DNA of 64,000 nucleotides from Leucobacter sp. Psy1 (GTDB taxonomy: Bacteria > Actinomycetota > Actinomycetes > Actinomycetales > Microbacteriaceae). Of this stretch, positions 8,976 through 17,068 are shown in pieces. Position 1 is the stretch's first letter. Each line of letters starts with the position of its first letter. A program made the position numbers and the translations under genes. The stretch covers positions 2,976,001 through 3,040,000 of the forward strand of contig NZ_CP083692.1 in assembly GCF_020096995.1 (NCBI RefSeq), read 5' to 3'. Under the pieces are notes generated by a model. That model had not been told where the DNA came from. It made no database searches and was given only the letters and a program-made list of their open reading frames with translations.

Positions 8976-9060
8976 CAGATCAGTCTACCCGGGATGGCCG
9001 CACGGGCCGTCGTCGGGGAGCCCGCGGCCGGGGTCCGGCCCCTGGTCTGTCGATCGACGC

Positions 9061-9549
9061 TCAGCGGAAGTTGACGAACTGCAGGGCCACGTCGACGTCG
9101 GCACCCTTGAGCAGCGCGATCGTGTCCTGCAGGTCGTCGCGGCTCTTCGAGCTCACGCGAAGCTCGTCGCCCTGGATCTGGCTCTTCACCGTCTTCGGCG
9201 CCTCGTCGCGGATCAGCTTGTTCAGCTTCTTCGCGGTGGGCTGGTCGATGCCCTCCTTGAGCTTCGACTCGACGCGGTACTCCTTGCCGCTCGGGAACGG
9301 CTCACCGGTGTCGAGCGCCTTGAGCGACAGCCCGCGCTTGATGAACTTCGACTGGAGCACGTCGAGGACGGCATTGGCGCGCTCCTCCGTGTTCGCCTTG
9401 ATGAGGATCGCCTCACCGCTCAGCGACACGTCGGCCCCCACACCCTTGAAGTCGTAGCGCTGCTCGATCTCCTTGCGGGCCTGGTTGACCGCGTTCTCGA
9501 CCTCCATGCTGTCGATCTTGCTCACCACGTCAAACGAAGAATCAGCCAT
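9061..9549 (-). CDS. YajQ family nucleotide-binding protein
   Basis: This 162-aa protein of the UPF0234/YajQ family has two ferredoxin-like halves. Some members bind cyclic di-GMP or nucleic acid, and the role in actinobacteria is unclear. Diagnostic stretches are [28 protein letters not shown] and [20 protein letters not shown] (9561-9556, minus strand) lies 6 nt before the ATG, so the gene looks leaderless. It is a single-gene unit. Confidence 0.95.
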   Translation of the reverse strand: MADSSFDVVSKIDSMEVENAVNQARKEIEQRYDFKGVGADVSLSGEAILIKANTEERANAVLDVLQSKFIKRGLSLKALDTGEPFPSGKEYRVESKLKEGIDQPTAKKLNKLIRDEAPKTVKSQIQGDELRVSSKSRDDLQDTIALLKGADVDVALQFVNFR

Positions 9550-9770
9550 GCCGATACTCTAGCCGCCGATGCGGCGACTGCCCACTCCGCTGGTGTGGCG
9601 GCTGGACTCGGTTCGCCCCGCGGGCTCACCCGCCGTGCCCGGAGCATATGCTCTTCGCGGCGGCACACCATGCGTACCCGGGCACACCGAGTTGCGCGAG
9701 CGAACGATGTGCTCCTACACAAAAGATGTGCCGCGGCAGGCGCCCGCCCGGCGCAGCCCTCGAGGCTCCC

Positions 9771-10766
9771 CTACCAGGCGTCCACGCGAGACGGAATCGG
9801 TACTCCGAAACTCGCGAGCCGTCGAGCGAGACGCTCCGGCGTCGCAACGTCAGTGCTGCTCCACCGCACGATACGTTTCCCGGTCACTCCGCGGATCCAG
9901 TCCTCACGCATCTTTTCTCGGTACACGCGATCTGATGCAGACTCGCCACGCAGCAACTTCGGGTCGATGCACTTCTGCTTCCCGTCGCACTCGGCCAGAA
10001 CCCCGACATCCAAGAGCTCGAAATCGACGAAGTACCACCCGCCCCTCGGCGATTTCACGGGCACCTGAGTAGCGACGGAGAATCCCAGCCTCAAGAGTTG
10101 AAGACGGCTCACGCTCTCGAGGACGGAGTCCGCCTGCGGATCGGCGATGGCCGCGATCCGACGCAGGCGCGCGGCTCCCGGACGCCCGGCAAGCAAGCGC
10201 GCCTCCTCGCGCATACGCCCGCGCCAGTGTTCGACCGCCGAGTCATCTACAACGCGTTGCTGTCGCGCGAACTGCCGAAGCGCAGCGTCGGCGGCCGCGA
10301 TGGATCGTTCGAACGATTCCGTGCGCACAACATCGCGGAGTGTGCGGTCTGGGGCGGTCATCCGCAGCCCATCGGGACCGTGGCACTCCGGACTCGCTTC
10401 ATCCGAACGATGCCGCAGCACCGACGGGGTGCTGCTCGCTCTGTTCGCGAGCCCTTGAGTCACACGCACCCGTGAATGGACGAACCCATAAATCGGCAAG
10501 CCGTGCAACACCGCCGCGGAGAGGTGCGAGAAGAGCGGACGAGACTGGGCATCCTCCTGCACAGCGATCACCTGAGCGAGGTGGCGATCCTCAGGAGTCC
10601 AGCTTGCCCACTCGCTTCCGCCCACATACCAGCCGCGAGACACACGCACGAGCGTCCCCGCGCTCACGGCCCGTGCGATCGCCCGAGAACTCATCTCTCT
10701 GGCTTCCAACCGGCTCCGGTGCTTGAGGTGTTGACGCACCGACCGGTATCGCCTCTCGACGTTCAT
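9771..10766 (-). CDS. AbiEi-like winged-helix protein with DUF559-type nuclease-fold C-terminus
   Basis: The N-terminal part (about 1-70) resembles the AbiEi antitoxin winged helix (REMSSRAIARAVSAGTLVRVSRGWYVGG). The C-terminal part has a vsr/DUF559-like core with the order VDFELLD, GVLAECDGKQK and W..GVTGKRIVRW, a PD-(D/E)xK-like pattern. Such fusions are common in actinobacteria and are annotated as type IV toxin-antitoxin antitoxin-like or DUF559 proteins. No AbiEii nucleotidyltransferase toxin is adjacent, so toxin-antitoxin function is not supported here. I chose the ATG at 10766; the frame stays open upstream to a GTG at 10877, but that extension has no family-like sequence. Neither a Shine-Dalgarno nor a good -10 is seen. 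Confidence 0.75.
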   Translation of the reverse strand: MNVERRYRSVRQHLKHRSRLEAREMSSRAIARAVSAGTLVRVSRGWYVGGSEWASWTPEDRHLAQVIAVQEDAQSRPLFSHLSAAVLHGLPIYGFVHSRVRVTQGLANRASSTPSVLRHRSDEASPECHGPDGLRMTAPDRTLRDVVRTESFERSIAAADAALRQFARQQRVVDDSAVEHWRGRMREEARLLAGRPGAARLRRIAAIADPQADSVLESVSRLQLLRLGFSVATQVPVKSPRGGWYFVDFELLDVGVLAECDGKQKCIDPKLLRGESASDRVYREKMREDWIRGVTGKRIVRWSSTDVATPERLARRLASFGVPIPSRVDAW

Positions 10767-11087
10767 ACCCGCGAGCGTTGCAGTCCCACCCGCGTGATCC
10801 GCCTGACCGAAACACTTTGTGGACACCTCGTCGGCACTCGCGAGCTGTGGACAAACTCCGAGGCGGAACCGCTGCACCTTGTCACGCCAGTGACTGGCTC
10901 ACATCTGCACGAAGGCACACCCAACTCGCGACAACACATCGTTCGTGCTGCAGCCAAGATGTCGCACTGCACGGAGAGTGTGCGGCGGCGGGCCCGGCGG
11001 ATGCGGGTCCCTGGGGCGGGGCACCGAGCCGGGGGCAGGCGGCACAAAGCAGCGCGGCCTCGGGACAGGGCTGGGCGACACACGCGA
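10767..11087. other. No gene seen
   Basis: This stretch lies between the start of the AbiEi-like gene and the Dps terminator. Short open frames exist on both strands but none has a plausible start with a Shine-Dalgarno or a family-like sequence. The promoter of the gene starting at 10766 should lie in its left part; I could not pick one with confidence. Confidence 0.4.
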
Positions 11088-11129
11088 ACGGCCCCCGCCG
11101 CACCAGCGAAAGGGTGCGGCGGGGGCCGT
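11088..11129 (-). terminator. Strong hairpin terminator of dps
   Basis: A perfect 17-bp stem (11088-11104 with 11113-11129, arms beginning ACGGCCCCCGCC and ending GGGGGCCGT) with an 8-nt loop lies 14 nt past the dps stop. There is no long U-tract, as is usual in high-GC actinobacteria. Confidence 0.85.
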
Positions 11130-11143
11130 TGCAGCGAGTGGAA

Positions 11144-11632
11144 CTACTCGGCGATGTGGGAGAAGAGGAACCAGCGATCCTTGTCGAGCTGCTGGGCCAC
11201 CGCGATCACGATGTCCTGGCTCACCGGATCGAGCTCTTCCAGGCCACGGACTGCCTCGAGCACCGTCTCGGATGTCGCGTCGATCTGCGCCACGATCTCG
11301 CGGATCGTGACGTCCGACTTCTGGAAGCCGTCCGACAGCGTCGGAGTGGTGGTCTTCTTCGCAACGGTCTCGATGCGGGCGTCGACGGGGAGCCCCAGTG
11401 CGACGATCCGCTCGGCAACCGTGTCGGCTGCGTCCTGAGCGTGAGCCACGACCTCGTCGAGGAACTCGTGCACGCCGATGAAGTTCTGGCCGCGCACGTG
11501 CCAGTGCGCCTGCTTGCCGTTCACGTGCAGTGCAACGAGATCCTGCACCACCGGGGTGAGGTACTGCGCGACACCCGAGGGGCGGTTGAACCCGTTGTCA
11601 CCGGTCTTCGACTGTGCCTGTTCGGTCTTCAT
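11144..11632 (-). CDS. dps: Dps family DNA-binding ferritin-like protein
   Basis: This 162-aa protein forms a dodecameric mini-ferritin that oxidises and stores iron and protects DNA. The ferroxidase ligands are visible in the KQAHWHVRGQNFIGVHEFLD segment and in AHAQDAADTVAERI. The N-terminal tail carries Lys residues that may contact DNA. AAGGAGG sits 6 nt before the ATG. It is monocistronic, with its own terminator and a candidate IdeR/DtxR box just upstream of the -35, which suggests activation by iron-loaded regulator. Confidence 0.95.
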   Translation of the reverse strand: MKTEQAQSKTGDNGFNRPSGVAQYLTPVVQDLVALHVNGKQAHWHVRGQNFIGVHEFLDEVVAHAQDAADTVAERIVALGLPVDARIETVAKKTTTPTLSDGFQKSDVTIREIVAQIDATSETVLEAVRGLEELDPVSQDIVIAVAQQLDKDRWFLFSHIAE

Positions 11633-11673
11633 ATCTGCCTCCTTCTTCGGGCCTCGTGCCCGCTACTGACTCA

Positions 11674-11721
11674 AGAATACGCTTCTGAACAGGATCCGCA
11701 AGCAAGGCTAGGCTGACCTAA
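11674..11721 (-). promoter_or_regulatory. dps promoter with upstream IdeR/DtxR-like box
   Basis: On the minus strand TTGCGG (11701-11696) and TATTCT (11679-11674) are spaced by 16 bp. Immediately upstream, 11703-11721 matches the palindromic IdeR/DtxR consensus (TTAGGTTAGCCTAACCTAA) at about 14-15 of 19 positions. A box just above the -35 is where an activator would bind. Iron-dependent activation of ferritin genes by IdeR/DtxR is established in mycobacteria and corynebacteria; here it is inference. Confidence 0.6.
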
Positions 11722-11759
11722 AGCGTCTCAAAAATGCAGATGAGAGCGAGAAAGTGAGG

Positions 11760-11778
11760 TTTGGCGAGCCTAACCTCA
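11760..11778 (+). promoter_or_regulatory. Second IdeR/DtxR-like box
   Basis: The 19 bp from TTTGGCGAG to CCTAACCTCA match the IdeR/DtxR consensus at about 15 of 19 positions and lie in a wider inverted repeat TGAGGTT/AACCTCA. It is 36 bp upstream of the TAGGCT -10 (11814-11819) of the DUF1361 gene and about 59 bp above the dps -35, so it could serve either gene. Confidence 0.55.
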
Positions 11779-11826
11779 CACCACCCGGGCGACGACGCGC
11801 ACGGCTCAGTCGCTAGGCTGCTCGCC

Positions 11827-12540
11827 ATGGTCTTCGTACTCGTGGGCGCCGCGCTCCTGAACGCGTACGCGACCGTACTCGTGCTGGCTCGGGCCGTGGT
11901 CTACCGCACGCAGCTGTATCGACCGATGCTGCTGAACATCGGGCTCTCCATCGCACCGATCGCCCTGCTGCTGCTCGCGAGCGCCAGCGCGGTGCTGCTG
12001 CCCTTTAACCGCACCGTCGGAACGGTGGCAGTCATCGTCCTCGGTCTGCTCTGGCTGCTCATGCTGCCGAACGCGAGCTATCTGATCACCGAGCTGAATC
12101 AGTCGCATCGCAGCGAGGATGACCCGGTACCGATGTGGTTCGACATCATCCTCGTGATCACTCTGGCGATGTCAGGCGTGATCAACACCGTGGTGAACGT
12201 CTTCCTCGCGCACCTCATCTTCGTCGCCCTGGTGCTGGGCGACGAGGCCGTGCTGTTCGCCCACCCGAGCGCGATACTGGTCGTGAGCGGGGTCCTGCTC
12301 CTCGTCGGATTGGGCATGTATCTCGGTCGCTACCTCCGCGTGAACAGCTGGGATGTGCGGCATCCGAGCGCGCTCTTCGCCAAGGTGCGAGATCACTTCT
12401 CTCAACCGGGAACCAAGCTCGCCTGCGCCGGGTTCTCGCTGACCTACGCGGTCTTCCTCGGACTGATGTACCTCATCGTCGTCGGCCCGCTCGTGTGGGG
12501 ACTGCACCTCGCCGAGACCGCTTCCCTGCTCGACGGCTGA
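11827..12540 (+). CDS. DUF1361 integral membrane protein
   Basis: This 237-aa protein has about six predicted transmembrane helices. The DUF1361 hallmarks are present: MLPNASYLITELNQ followed by WFDIILV, and GRYLRVNSWDV. The function of the family is unknown. I chose the ATG at 11827 because TAGGCT ends 7 nt before it (leaderless pattern); the frame continues upstream to a TTG at 11761, but that would put the iron box inside the coding sequence. If the box at 11760 is real, the protein may be iron-regulated. Confidence 0.85.
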   Translation: MVFVLVGAALLNAYATVLVLARAVVYRTQLYRPMLLNIGLSIAPIALLLLASASAVLLPFNRTVGTVAVIVLGLLWLLMLPNASYLITELNQSHRSEDDPVPMWFDIILVITLAMSGVINTVVNVFLAHLIFVALVLGDEAVLFAHPSAILVVSGVLLLVGLGMYLGRYLRVNSWDVRHPSALFAKVRDHFSQPGTKLACAGFSLTYAVFLGLMYLIVVGPLVWGLHLAETASLLDG

Positions 12541-12573
12541 ACTACGCGAGACAGCCGAACGCGGCCCGCCCTG

Positions 12574-12741
12574 CTACTCGTCGAGGATGACGTCGCTGAT
12601 GCGCAGGGCGCGCTGCTCGGCCTCGTCGAGTTCGAGTGCGGTGCCGTCTGAGCCGAGCCAGTACCAGTTGTGGAGGTCGTTCTCCGGGGCGTCTCGGCGC
12701 GTGAGCGTGTAGGTCACGTCGTCGACGGTCTTCGTTTCCAT
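12574..12741 (-). CDS. Small hypothetical protein, 55 aa
   Basis: An intact 55-codon frame begins METKTVDDVTYTLTRRD and ends RALRISDVILDE, with a hydrophobic-aromatic middle (LHNWYWLGSDG). The composition and codon use look coding: third positions are strongly G/C and the sequence is acidic and balanced. I do not recognise a family. GGAG lies a few nt before the ATG. It stands alone between DUF1361 (convergent) and the response regulator. Confidence 0.6.
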   Translation of the reverse strand: METKTVDDVTYTLTRRDAPENDLHNWYWLGSDGTALELDEAEQRALRISDVILDE

Positions 12742-12797
12742 GCTCCGAGAATAGGCGATGGGGCCTGGATGCGGTACGTGAATAACGGGGGTTGCGC

Positions 12798-13442
12798 TCA
12801 GTCGAGAATCCCCTCGTGCAGCGCGCGGAGCACGGCTTTCGTGCGATCCCGAGCCCCGAGTTTCAGGAGGATCCCGGAAACCCGGTTCTTCACGGTCCCC
12901 TCCGCGAGGAAGAGCGCCTCGGCGATCTCACGGTTCCCGTACCCCTCGGCCATGAGGCGCAGCACTTCGAGTTCGCGCTCGGTGAGCGATTCGAGCGGCG
13001 CCTCCGGAGACCCGAGCGGCGGCGGCGTGGAGCGGATGGTCCGTAAGAGCCGCTCGGTGATGGTCGGGGCGATGAGCGTGCCCCCGTCCGCGAGCACCTC
13101 TACGGCGCGCGTCAGACGCTCGAGCGTAACGTCCTTCAGGAGGTATCCGCGCGCGCCGGCGTGCAGGGCTTCGAGCACGAGCGCGTCGTCGTCGAACGTG
13201 GTGAGGACGAGTACGGGCACCTCGCTCCCTCGTTCACGCAGCTGCTGCAGTGCCCAGATGCCATCCCGCCCGGGCATGCGCAGGTCGAGGAGCACGACCT
13301 CGGGTTCGCACGCGTCGATCACGTCGAGCGCCTCAGCCCCGTCGGCGGCCTCGCCCACGACCTCGACGCCGGCGAGTTCGAGGAGCGTACCGATCCCCTG
13401 GCGGACGAGCGCCTGGTCGTCGACCACGACCACGCGGGTCAT
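12798..13442 (-). CDS. NarL/LuxR-family response regulator
   Basis: This 214-aa regulator has a receiver domain (phospho-acceptor Asp53 in VVLLDLRMPGRDG, acidic pair DD at 8-9, LLKD lysine) and a C-terminal LuxR-type HTH (LTERELEVLRLMAEGYGNREIAEALFL...VKNRV). Its ATG overlaps the stop of the kinase gene as ATGA, so the kinase and regulator are coupled. It is divergent from an ABC exporter that it probably controls through the palindrome at 14616-14653. Confidence 0.95.
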   Translation of the reverse strand: MTRVVVVDDQALVRQGIGTLLELAGVEVVGEAADGAEALDVIDACEPEVVLLDLRMPGRDGIWALQQLRERGSEVPVLVLTTFDDDALVLEALHAGARGYLLKDVTLERLTRAVEVLADGGTLIAPTITERLLRTIRSTPPPLGSPEAPLESLTERELEVLRLMAEGYGNREIAEALFLAEGTVKNRVSGILLKLGARDRTKAVLRALHEGILD

Positions 13443-14578
13443 CGTTCCGCCCTCGCGACCACGCTGAACCCGCGCGATCCGTCGAATGCCGCGGTACCAC
13501 CGAACGCTTCGAAGCGCTCGCGCAGCCCGCGCAGTCCGTTGCCGAGCTCGATATCGCCGGCACCCCACCCGTCGTCTTGGGCCCGCAGCTCGACACCCGT
13601 GGGGGTCGCACTCACCTCGATGCGCAACGTGCGGGCCTGGGCGTGCCTGATCGTGTTCGTCACGATCTCCTGCACGGAGCGTACGAGCAGCTGGGTGCGA
13701 TCCTCATCGAGCTCGAGGTCGGGCCCGATGTCGAATTCGACGAGGGGTTCCCGCAGATCCTGCACGATGCTCCGGAGGGTCGCGGTGAGGTCGGCGCTCT
13801 CCGCACGCAGCTCGCCCACGGTCTCCCGCACGTTCGAGAGCAGCTCGCGGGCGACGCCGTCCGCCCGGTCCACGTGCTCGGCGACCACGGCACCCGTGCT
13901 GCTGCCAGACGCGAGTCGGTGCTTCGCAGCCTCCAGTTCGAGGGTGAGTACCGTGAGCTGGTGCCCGATCAGATCGTGAAGGTCGCGCGAGATGCGCAGC
14001 CGCTCGTTCGTGCGCGCTGACTCGGCGAGCAGTACCGACGCCGCCTGGAGCTCCACGTGCGCCTCCGCAAGTTCGCGACGCGAGCGCTGTTCTCGGAGCA
14101 TCGCGACCGAGCTGAGCAGCGACGCCGCCTGAATCATGACGTAGAACCCGAGCCCCACCGCGAGCTCGCCCCACCCGCCGGCACCGCCGCCGGAGCCTCC
14201 CGGCAGATTCAGGAGCGCGATGGCCAGCACCATCGAGTTCGCCGCGACAAGGGCGATGCCGGCCCACACCGGGACGAGGTAGGGGCTGAGCGCGACCGCA
14301 ACGACGAAGAGGACGGGCAGCAGGCCGGTGTGCGTCGCCGTGAGCACGAGCGCCCAGCTGGTGGCGACCACGATCCCGAACGAAATGCGGGGCCACCACC
14401 GGTCACCGACGCCCCAGAACGCACCGATGATGGCGAGCACCATGACGACGTAGATGGCGATCCAGGCCGGGCGGGGTATCTCGAGGGGCAGAGCGCCGAA
14501 GACGACAGGGGCCACCGGAACCAGGGTCACCGCGAGCATGAAGCCCCCGGCCCAGATCTCGGGATCGAAACGTCGCAT
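13439..14578 (-). CDS. Sensor histidine kinase (HisKA_3 / NarX-like)
   Basis: This 379-aa membrane kinase has about five or six N-terminal transmembrane helices (residues 10-160) with little extracellular sequence, then a coiled linker, the dimerisation/phospho-acceptor box RISRDLHDLIGHQLT (His201) and an HATPase domain (VTNTIRHAQA, DDGWGA, GNGLRGLRER). Intramembrane-sensing kinases of this type often detect cell-envelope stress or peptides together with an adjacent ABC exporter. TACGCT (14590-14585, minus) lies 6 nt before the ATG, so it appears leaderless. Confidence 0.93.
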   Translation of the reverse strand: MRRFDPEIWAGGFMLAVTLVPVAPVVFGALPLEIPRPAWIAIYVVMVLAIIGAFWGVGDRWWPRISFGIVVATSWALVLTATHTGLLPVLFVVAVALSPYLVPVWAGIALVAANSMVLAIALLNLPGGSGGGAGGWGELAVGLGFYVMIQAASLLSSVAMLREQRSRRELAEAHVELQAASVLLAESARTNERLRISRDLHDLIGHQLTVLTLELEAAKHRLASGSSTGAVVAEHVDRADGVARELLSNVRETVGELRAESADLTATLRSIVQDLREPLVEFDIGPDLELDEDRTQLLVRSVQEIVTNTIRHAQARTLRIEVSATPTGVELRAQDDGWGAGDIELGNGLRGLRERFEAFGGTAAFDGSRGFSVVARAER

Positions 14579-14584
14579 CTGTTC

Positions 14585-14683
14585 AGCGTAGAGGGAGGCC
14601 GCCGCCCGGGAACAGGTGCCGAAAGTCACGGTTCGATCCGTGACCGTCGGCACGCGCGAAGGCCCCGCCCGCGCTCATAGCGT
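14585..14683. promoter_or_regulatory. Divergent leaderless promoters around a 38-bp palindrome
   Basis: The minus-strand -10 TACGCT (14590-14585) serves the kinase and the plus-strand -10 TAGCGT (14678-14683) serves the ABC ATPase; each is 6 nt from its ATG. Between them 14616-14653 forms a symmetric palindrome: outer arms GTGCCG/CGGCAC and inner arms GTCACGG/CCGTGAC, both centred at 14634.5. It is the best candidate for the response-regulator binding site. Confidence 0.65.
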
Positions 14684-14689
14684 GCTGGC

Positions 14690-15469
14690 ATGGACACGCA
14701 ACACACACCGACAGGCGAGACGACGGGCCCCGCCGTGCTCGTCGAACACCTCCACAAGCGCTACCGCAAGCGGGTGGCAGTCGAGGACGTCAGCTTCCGG
14801 GCGGAGCGCGGCGAGATTCTCGGCGTACTCGGCGCGAACGGCGCAGGCAAGACGACGACGGTCGAGGTGATCGCGGGACTCAGGCGCCGACGGGCGCAGG
14901 ATCGCGGCACCGTGCGCGTCTTCGGGCTCGACCCGCAGCGAGACCGTGCTCGGGTGCGAGAGATCCTCGGTGTGCAGCTGCAGAGCGCCACGCTGCACGG
15001 TGCCCTCACCGTGCGCGAGCTCATCGACCTCTACCGCGGCTTCTATCCCCACCCGCGTTCGGCGCAGGATCTGCTCGACCTCGTCGATCTCCACGAGCAT
15101 CAACGGGTGCGCTTCGATAACCTCTCGGGCGGTCAGCAGCAGCGACTCTCGATCGCGCTGGCCCTCGCCGGGCGACCGAGCATCGTCATCCTCGATGAGC
15201 TGACCACGGGCCTCGACCCCCGCGCTCGACGGCGCATGTGGGGCACTGTCGCGCAGATCAGGGACGAGGGGTGCACCGTGATTCTCGTCAGCCACGCCAT
15301 GGACGAGGTCGAGCGCCTTTGCGACCGCGTGGTCCTGCTCGACGCCGGGCGCGTGCTCGCGACCGGCACGCCAGCGGAACTCGTGCGCGACGCGGGGGTG
15401 GGCGATCTGGAGGCAGCGTTCGTCGCGCTCACCGGCAAGGAACTCGAACTGGAGGAGGAGACCTCATGA
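14690..15469 (+). CDS. ABC-2 type exporter, ATP-binding subunit
   Basis: This 259-aa ATPase has Walker A GANGAGKTT (48-56), signature LSGGQQQR, Walker B IVILDELTTGLD and the H-loop VSHAMDE. It is coupled to the permease by an ATGA overlap. The mRNA looks leaderless (TAGCGT 6 nt before the ATG). With the neighbouring two-component system it forms a sensor-transporter module, probably for export of or resistance to an envelope-active compound; the substrate is unknown. Confidence 0.95.
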   Translation: MDTQHTPTGETTGPAVLVEHLHKRYRKRVAVEDVSFRAERGEILGVLGANGAGKTTTVEVIAGLRRRRAQDRGTVRVFGLDPQRDRARVREILGVQLQSATLHGALTVRELIDLYRGFYPHPRSAQDLLDLVDLHEHQRVRFDNLSGGQQQRLSIALALAGRPSIVILDELTTGLDPRARRRMWGTVAQIRDEGCTVILVSHAMDEVERLCDRVVLLDAGRVLATGTPAELVRDAGVGDLEAAFVALTGKELELEEETS

Positions 15470-16254
15470 CCACGATCGAACCGACGCGTGCCCTTCCCGA
15501 GCGGGCACACCGGCCGGGGTTCCGCTCTTGGGTGCGGCTCTGCGTCTGCGAAGCGAAAATGACCGCGCGCGACACCGCGGGGCTCGTGATCCCGTTCGGG
15601 CTGCCGCTCCTGATCCTGCTCATGTCGGCTTCGGGTGCCGGCACCGAGGTCGTCGTCGCCGATCGCACGGTGCTCGACCTGTACGTCCTCCCGCTCGTCT
15701 GCGTCATGATCGCGACGATGATCGGGGTGGTCAACATGCCGAGCTTCCTCGCCTACTATCGCCGATCCGGCGTGCTGAAACGCCTCGCGACGACGCCGCT
15801 CTCACCGTTCATGGTGCTCGCGGTACAAGTCGCCGTCAGCTTCGTCCAGGCGGTGATCGGGATCGGGATCGCCTACGGTGTCGCCTCCGCCGTATTCGGC
15901 GCGAACCCGCCGCACCGCATCGCTGCCGCCATCGGCGTCCTGCTCGCCACGATGCTCGCCATGTACGCCCTCGGCATGGTCGTCGCGTCGATCTCACCGA
16001 CGCCGAACTCCGCCGTCGCCATAGGCCTCATCGGGTTTCTCGGACTCGGCGCGCTGGGCGGCATGTTCGGCCCGCGCGACGCGCTCCCCGAAGCGATCAC
16101 ACGGATCGGCGACGCACTCCCCTTCGGCGCGGGAGTCGACGCGCTCGGAGCAGCGTGGGCCGGCCAGCCGATCGAGGCATCGAACCTGATGACGCTCGCG
16201 GTGACCGTGGTCATCGGCGCGGTCGTGGCGGCGCTCTGCTTCCGGTGGGAGTGA
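15466..16254 (+). CDS. ABC-2 type exporter, permease subunit
   Basis: This 262-aa membrane protein has six predicted transmembrane segments and the ABC-2 permease pattern: an N-terminal cytoplasmic stretch, YYRRSGVLKRLATTPLSP before TM3, and a C-terminal pair of helices. Its ATG overlaps the ATPase stop, so it is translated in step with it. It forms the channel of the exporter whose ATPase precedes it. Confidence 0.93.
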   Translation: MTTIEPTRALPERAHRPGFRSWVRLCVCEAKMTARDTAGLVIPFGLPLLILLMSASGAGTEVVVADRTVLDLYVLPLVCVMIATMIGVVNMPSFLAYYRRSGVLKRLATTPLSPFMVLAVQVAVSFVQAVIGIGIAYGVASAVFGANPPHRIAAAIGVLLATMLAMYALGMVVASISPTPNSAVAIGLIGFLGLGALGGMFGPRDALPEAITRIGDALPFGAGVDALGAAWAGQPIEASNLMTLAVTVVIGAVVAALCFRWE

Positions 16255-16264
16255 TGATGTTCTG

Positions 16265-16296
16265 TTGCCACTTTGGAAACTCGTGATATAGTTTCC
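16265..16296 (+). promoter_or_regulatory. Strong promoter overlapping an inverted-repeat operator
   Basis: TTGCCA (16265-16270) and TATAGT (16287-16292) are 16 bp apart, the best sigma-A promoter in this part. The inverted repeat GGAAACT (16275-16281) / AGTTTCC (16290-16296) covers the -10. The ATG is 7 nt past the -10, so the transcript is leaderless. The winged-helix protein encoded in the same operon (16751) is the likely autoregulator. Confidence 0.7.
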
Positions 16297-16299
16297 GGC

Positions 16300-16758
16300 A
16301 TGGAAACACGAGCATCGGGTGCCGCGCCCACCCCGGAAGAGGCGCGCCAGTCCCTGCACCTCGCGGAGCAGGAGGAGTCGGCAACCGTCAATCGACCGGT
16401 CCCCGGCTGGTACTTCCCCACGCTCGCCGCCCTCCTCCTGGTGATGTTCCTCCTCAACGCGCTCGGACGACCCGACCAGCCCGTCCGCGGCATCGTCGGA
16501 GGCCTCGTGATCGCGTGCGCACTCCTAGTCGCCGTACTCGTCGGCCGCGTGAGCTTCGGGCCCTCTCCGTACCGCGGTGTCCGCGTGAGGTGGACGCGGG
16601 CGCTGCCAGGCATCATCATCGCCGCGATCCTCGCGCTCCTCCCCGTACTGCTGGCCAACACCGTCGGCAGCTGGATCTGGGCCGTCTGCGGCATCGTCCT
16701 CGCCGGCCTCCTCGCGACGGCGGGCACCCGCTACTGGCAGCAGACCCGCCGTGCCTGA
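16300..16758 (+). CDS. Four-helix membrane protein of a regulator operon
   Basis: This 152-aa protein has a charged cytoplasmic N-terminus (about 40 residues) and four predicted transmembrane helices. I do not recognise the family, but small membrane proteins paired with a one-domain winged-helix regulator are common in actinobacteria. The ATG at 16300 is fixed by the promoter: an in-frame TTG at 16273 lies upstream of the -10 and would be outside the transcript. Its stop overlaps the GTG of the next gene. Confidence 0.75.
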   Translation: METRASGAAPTPEEARQSLHLAEQEESATVNRPVPGWYFPTLAALLLVMFLLNALGRPDQPVRGIVGGLVIACALLVAVLVGRVSFGPSPYRGVRVRWTRALPGIIIAAILALLPVLLANTVGSWIWAVCGIVLAGLLATAGTRYWQQTRRA

Positions 16759-17068
16759 CGCCGCCTTCAACCCGCTCATCCACGCTCCGCATCGGCTCCG
16801 CATCTGCGCCATGCTCTCCCAGGCGGACGGCGTCGAGTTCGGGGAGATCCTCGAGCGCATCGGCCTCACCAAGTCAGCACTGAGCAAGCAGATCGGTCAA
16901 CTCGCCGACGCGGGCTATGTCACGGAAGAGGCGATCGTCCGCGACCGCCGATCACGCCAACTGCTCTCGCTCACGCCGTCGGGCCGCGAAGCCTACGCGG
17001 CGCACAAGGCCGCACTCCAGCAACTCATCGAGGCTCCCGACCGCGCCCCGTCTACGATGGACGCGTGA
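16751..17068 (+). CDS. Winged-helix transcriptional regulator (MarR/ArsR-like)
   Basis: This 105-aa single-domain regulator has the helix-turn-helix FGEILERIGLTKSALSKQIGQL and a wing with DRRSRQLLSLTPSG. It resembles the stand-alone HTH_34/MarR-like family that regulates its own operon. It starts with GTG inside the end of the membrane protein gene and overlaps the following acetyltransferase gene by 4 bp. Its likely operator is the GGAAACT/AGTTTCC repeat at 16275-16296. Confidence 0.88.
   Translation: MPDAAFNPLIHAPHRLRICAMLSQADGVEFGEILERIGLTKSALSKQIGQLADAGYVTEEAIVRDRRSRQLLSLTPSGREAYAAHKAALQQLIEAPDRAPSTMDA

Noticed and set aside
6962-9457. An 831-codon open frame on the plus strand opposite purA, DUF3151 and YajQ
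   Set aside because: It is a shadow frame caused by high-GC codon use: Arg/His/Asp/Val-rich, no recognisable domain, and fully antisense to well-known genes.
9771-10766. Type IV toxin-antitoxin pair
   Set aside because: No AbiEii-type nucleotidyltransferase is encoded next to it.
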